Assembly (NCBI GenBank): GCA_035291605.1
Contig: DATDRS010000239.1
Coordinates: 1-6,725 of the forward strand
DNA: 6,725 bases
Direction of reading: 5' to 3'
Source of the DNA: DATDRS01 sp035291605
Lineage (GTDB): Bacteria > Chloroflexota > Anaerolineae > Anaerolineales > UBA6663
A model generated the notes under the pieces. It saw nothing but the letters and a program-made list of their open reading frames with translations. It searched no databases and had not been told where the DNA came from. The position numbers and the translations under genes are program-made. This document shows positions 6,567 through 6,725 of this stretch, piece by piece (positions within the stretch are counted from its first letter, which is position 1; each line of letters starts with the position of its first letter).

Positions 6567-6725
6567 TCATTGTAAGCCTGGCGTGAAGAACGGGATAAAA
6601 CAGAACCCCGCCAGGGCGACGCCCATAATCAGCGCGATCAGCAGGTTGACCGCAATCGCAGCCAGCCCACCCAGTGCTATCCAGCGCCGGATGAAGGCCA
6701 GGACAATGAGCATAAGCAGATTGGC
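6567..6725 (-). CDS. Small membrane protein, paralogue of its neighbour (5' end outside window)
   Basis: The last 52 codons plus the TGA stop at 6569-6567 are visible; the frame is open to the right edge. The product is hydrophobic and includes NLLMLIVLAFIRRWIALGGL followed by an AIAVNLLIALIMG helix and a FCFIPFFTPGLQ tail. It aligns with the C-terminal third of the next gene (LLIYFGFTRHWIAFGALAAF), sharing the aromatic/basic F-x-R-x-WIA-G-LAA core before the last helix. The gene ends 18 bp before the next start on the same strand, so it is probably in the same operon. Function is unknown and the start is unseen. The track of complete ORFs would miss it because it has no start in the window. 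Confidence 0.75.
   Translation of the reverse strand, partial: ANLLMLIVLAFIRRWIALGGLAAIAVNLLIALIMGVALAGFCFIPFFTPGLQ

Larger units (their letters stand above)
2118..6725 (-). other. Probable translationally coupled operon
   Basis: Five same-strand genes follow one another with an 18-bp gap and then three 4-bp overlaps: GTGA at 6174-6177, ATGA at 4657-4660 and ATGA at 3593-3596. Such overlaps usually mean co-transcription and translational coupling. The promoter lies beyond the right edge. The subtilase follows after 90 bp with no clear terminator or promoter between, so read-through is possible. Confidence 0.85.

Overview
This window is a compact, GC-rich bacterial segment (roughly 60% G+C by eye) in which every supported gene lies on the minus strand. 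No ribosomal or other marker gene fixes the taxon. Three features suggest an environmental, possibly Chloroflexota-like bacterium: a Kp43-type secreted subtilase, genes carrying in-frame repeat insertions, and a tetraether-lipid-synthase-like radical SAM protein beside a GT-C membrane enzyme. This is inference from memory of such genomes, not a measured assignment.

Layout in transcription order (high to low coordinate): (1) the 3' end of a small membrane protein gene (6725 to 6567); (2) a complete 124-residue paralogue of it (6548 to 6174); (3) a 506-residue COG1964/Tes-type radical SAM protein (6177 to 4657); (4) a 355-residue polytopic membrane protein resembling GT87/DUF2029 mannosyltransferases (4660 to 3593); (5) a 492-residue LutB-type LUD/ferredoxin iron-sulfur protein (3596 to 2118); (6) a 90-bp gap; (7) a secreted S8 subtilisin-like protease whose 675 visible codons run off the left edge (2027 to 1).

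Genes 2-5 are joined by three consecutive 4-bp stop/start overlaps (GTGA, ATGA, ATGA). They are therefore almost certainly one translationally coupled operon, with the partial paralogue 18 bp upstream probably included. The operon combines small membrane proteins, a radical SAM enzyme of a family known for lipid-chain C-C coupling, a probable lipid-linked-sugar glycosyltransferase and an orphan LutB-like redox protein without LutA or LutC in view. A reasonable hypothesis is membrane lipid or glycolipid modification, with the LutB protein as a possible redox partner. No substrate is shown by the sequence.

Two of the operon genes carry extra DNA inside their reading frames: an imperfect palindromic element of about 109 bp in lutB, and an AT-richer, repeat-like stretch of about 43 bp in the radical SAM gene. 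There is no gene-free stretch over 300 bp, and I saw no tRNA, rRNA, CRISPR, transposase or convincing rho-independent terminator.
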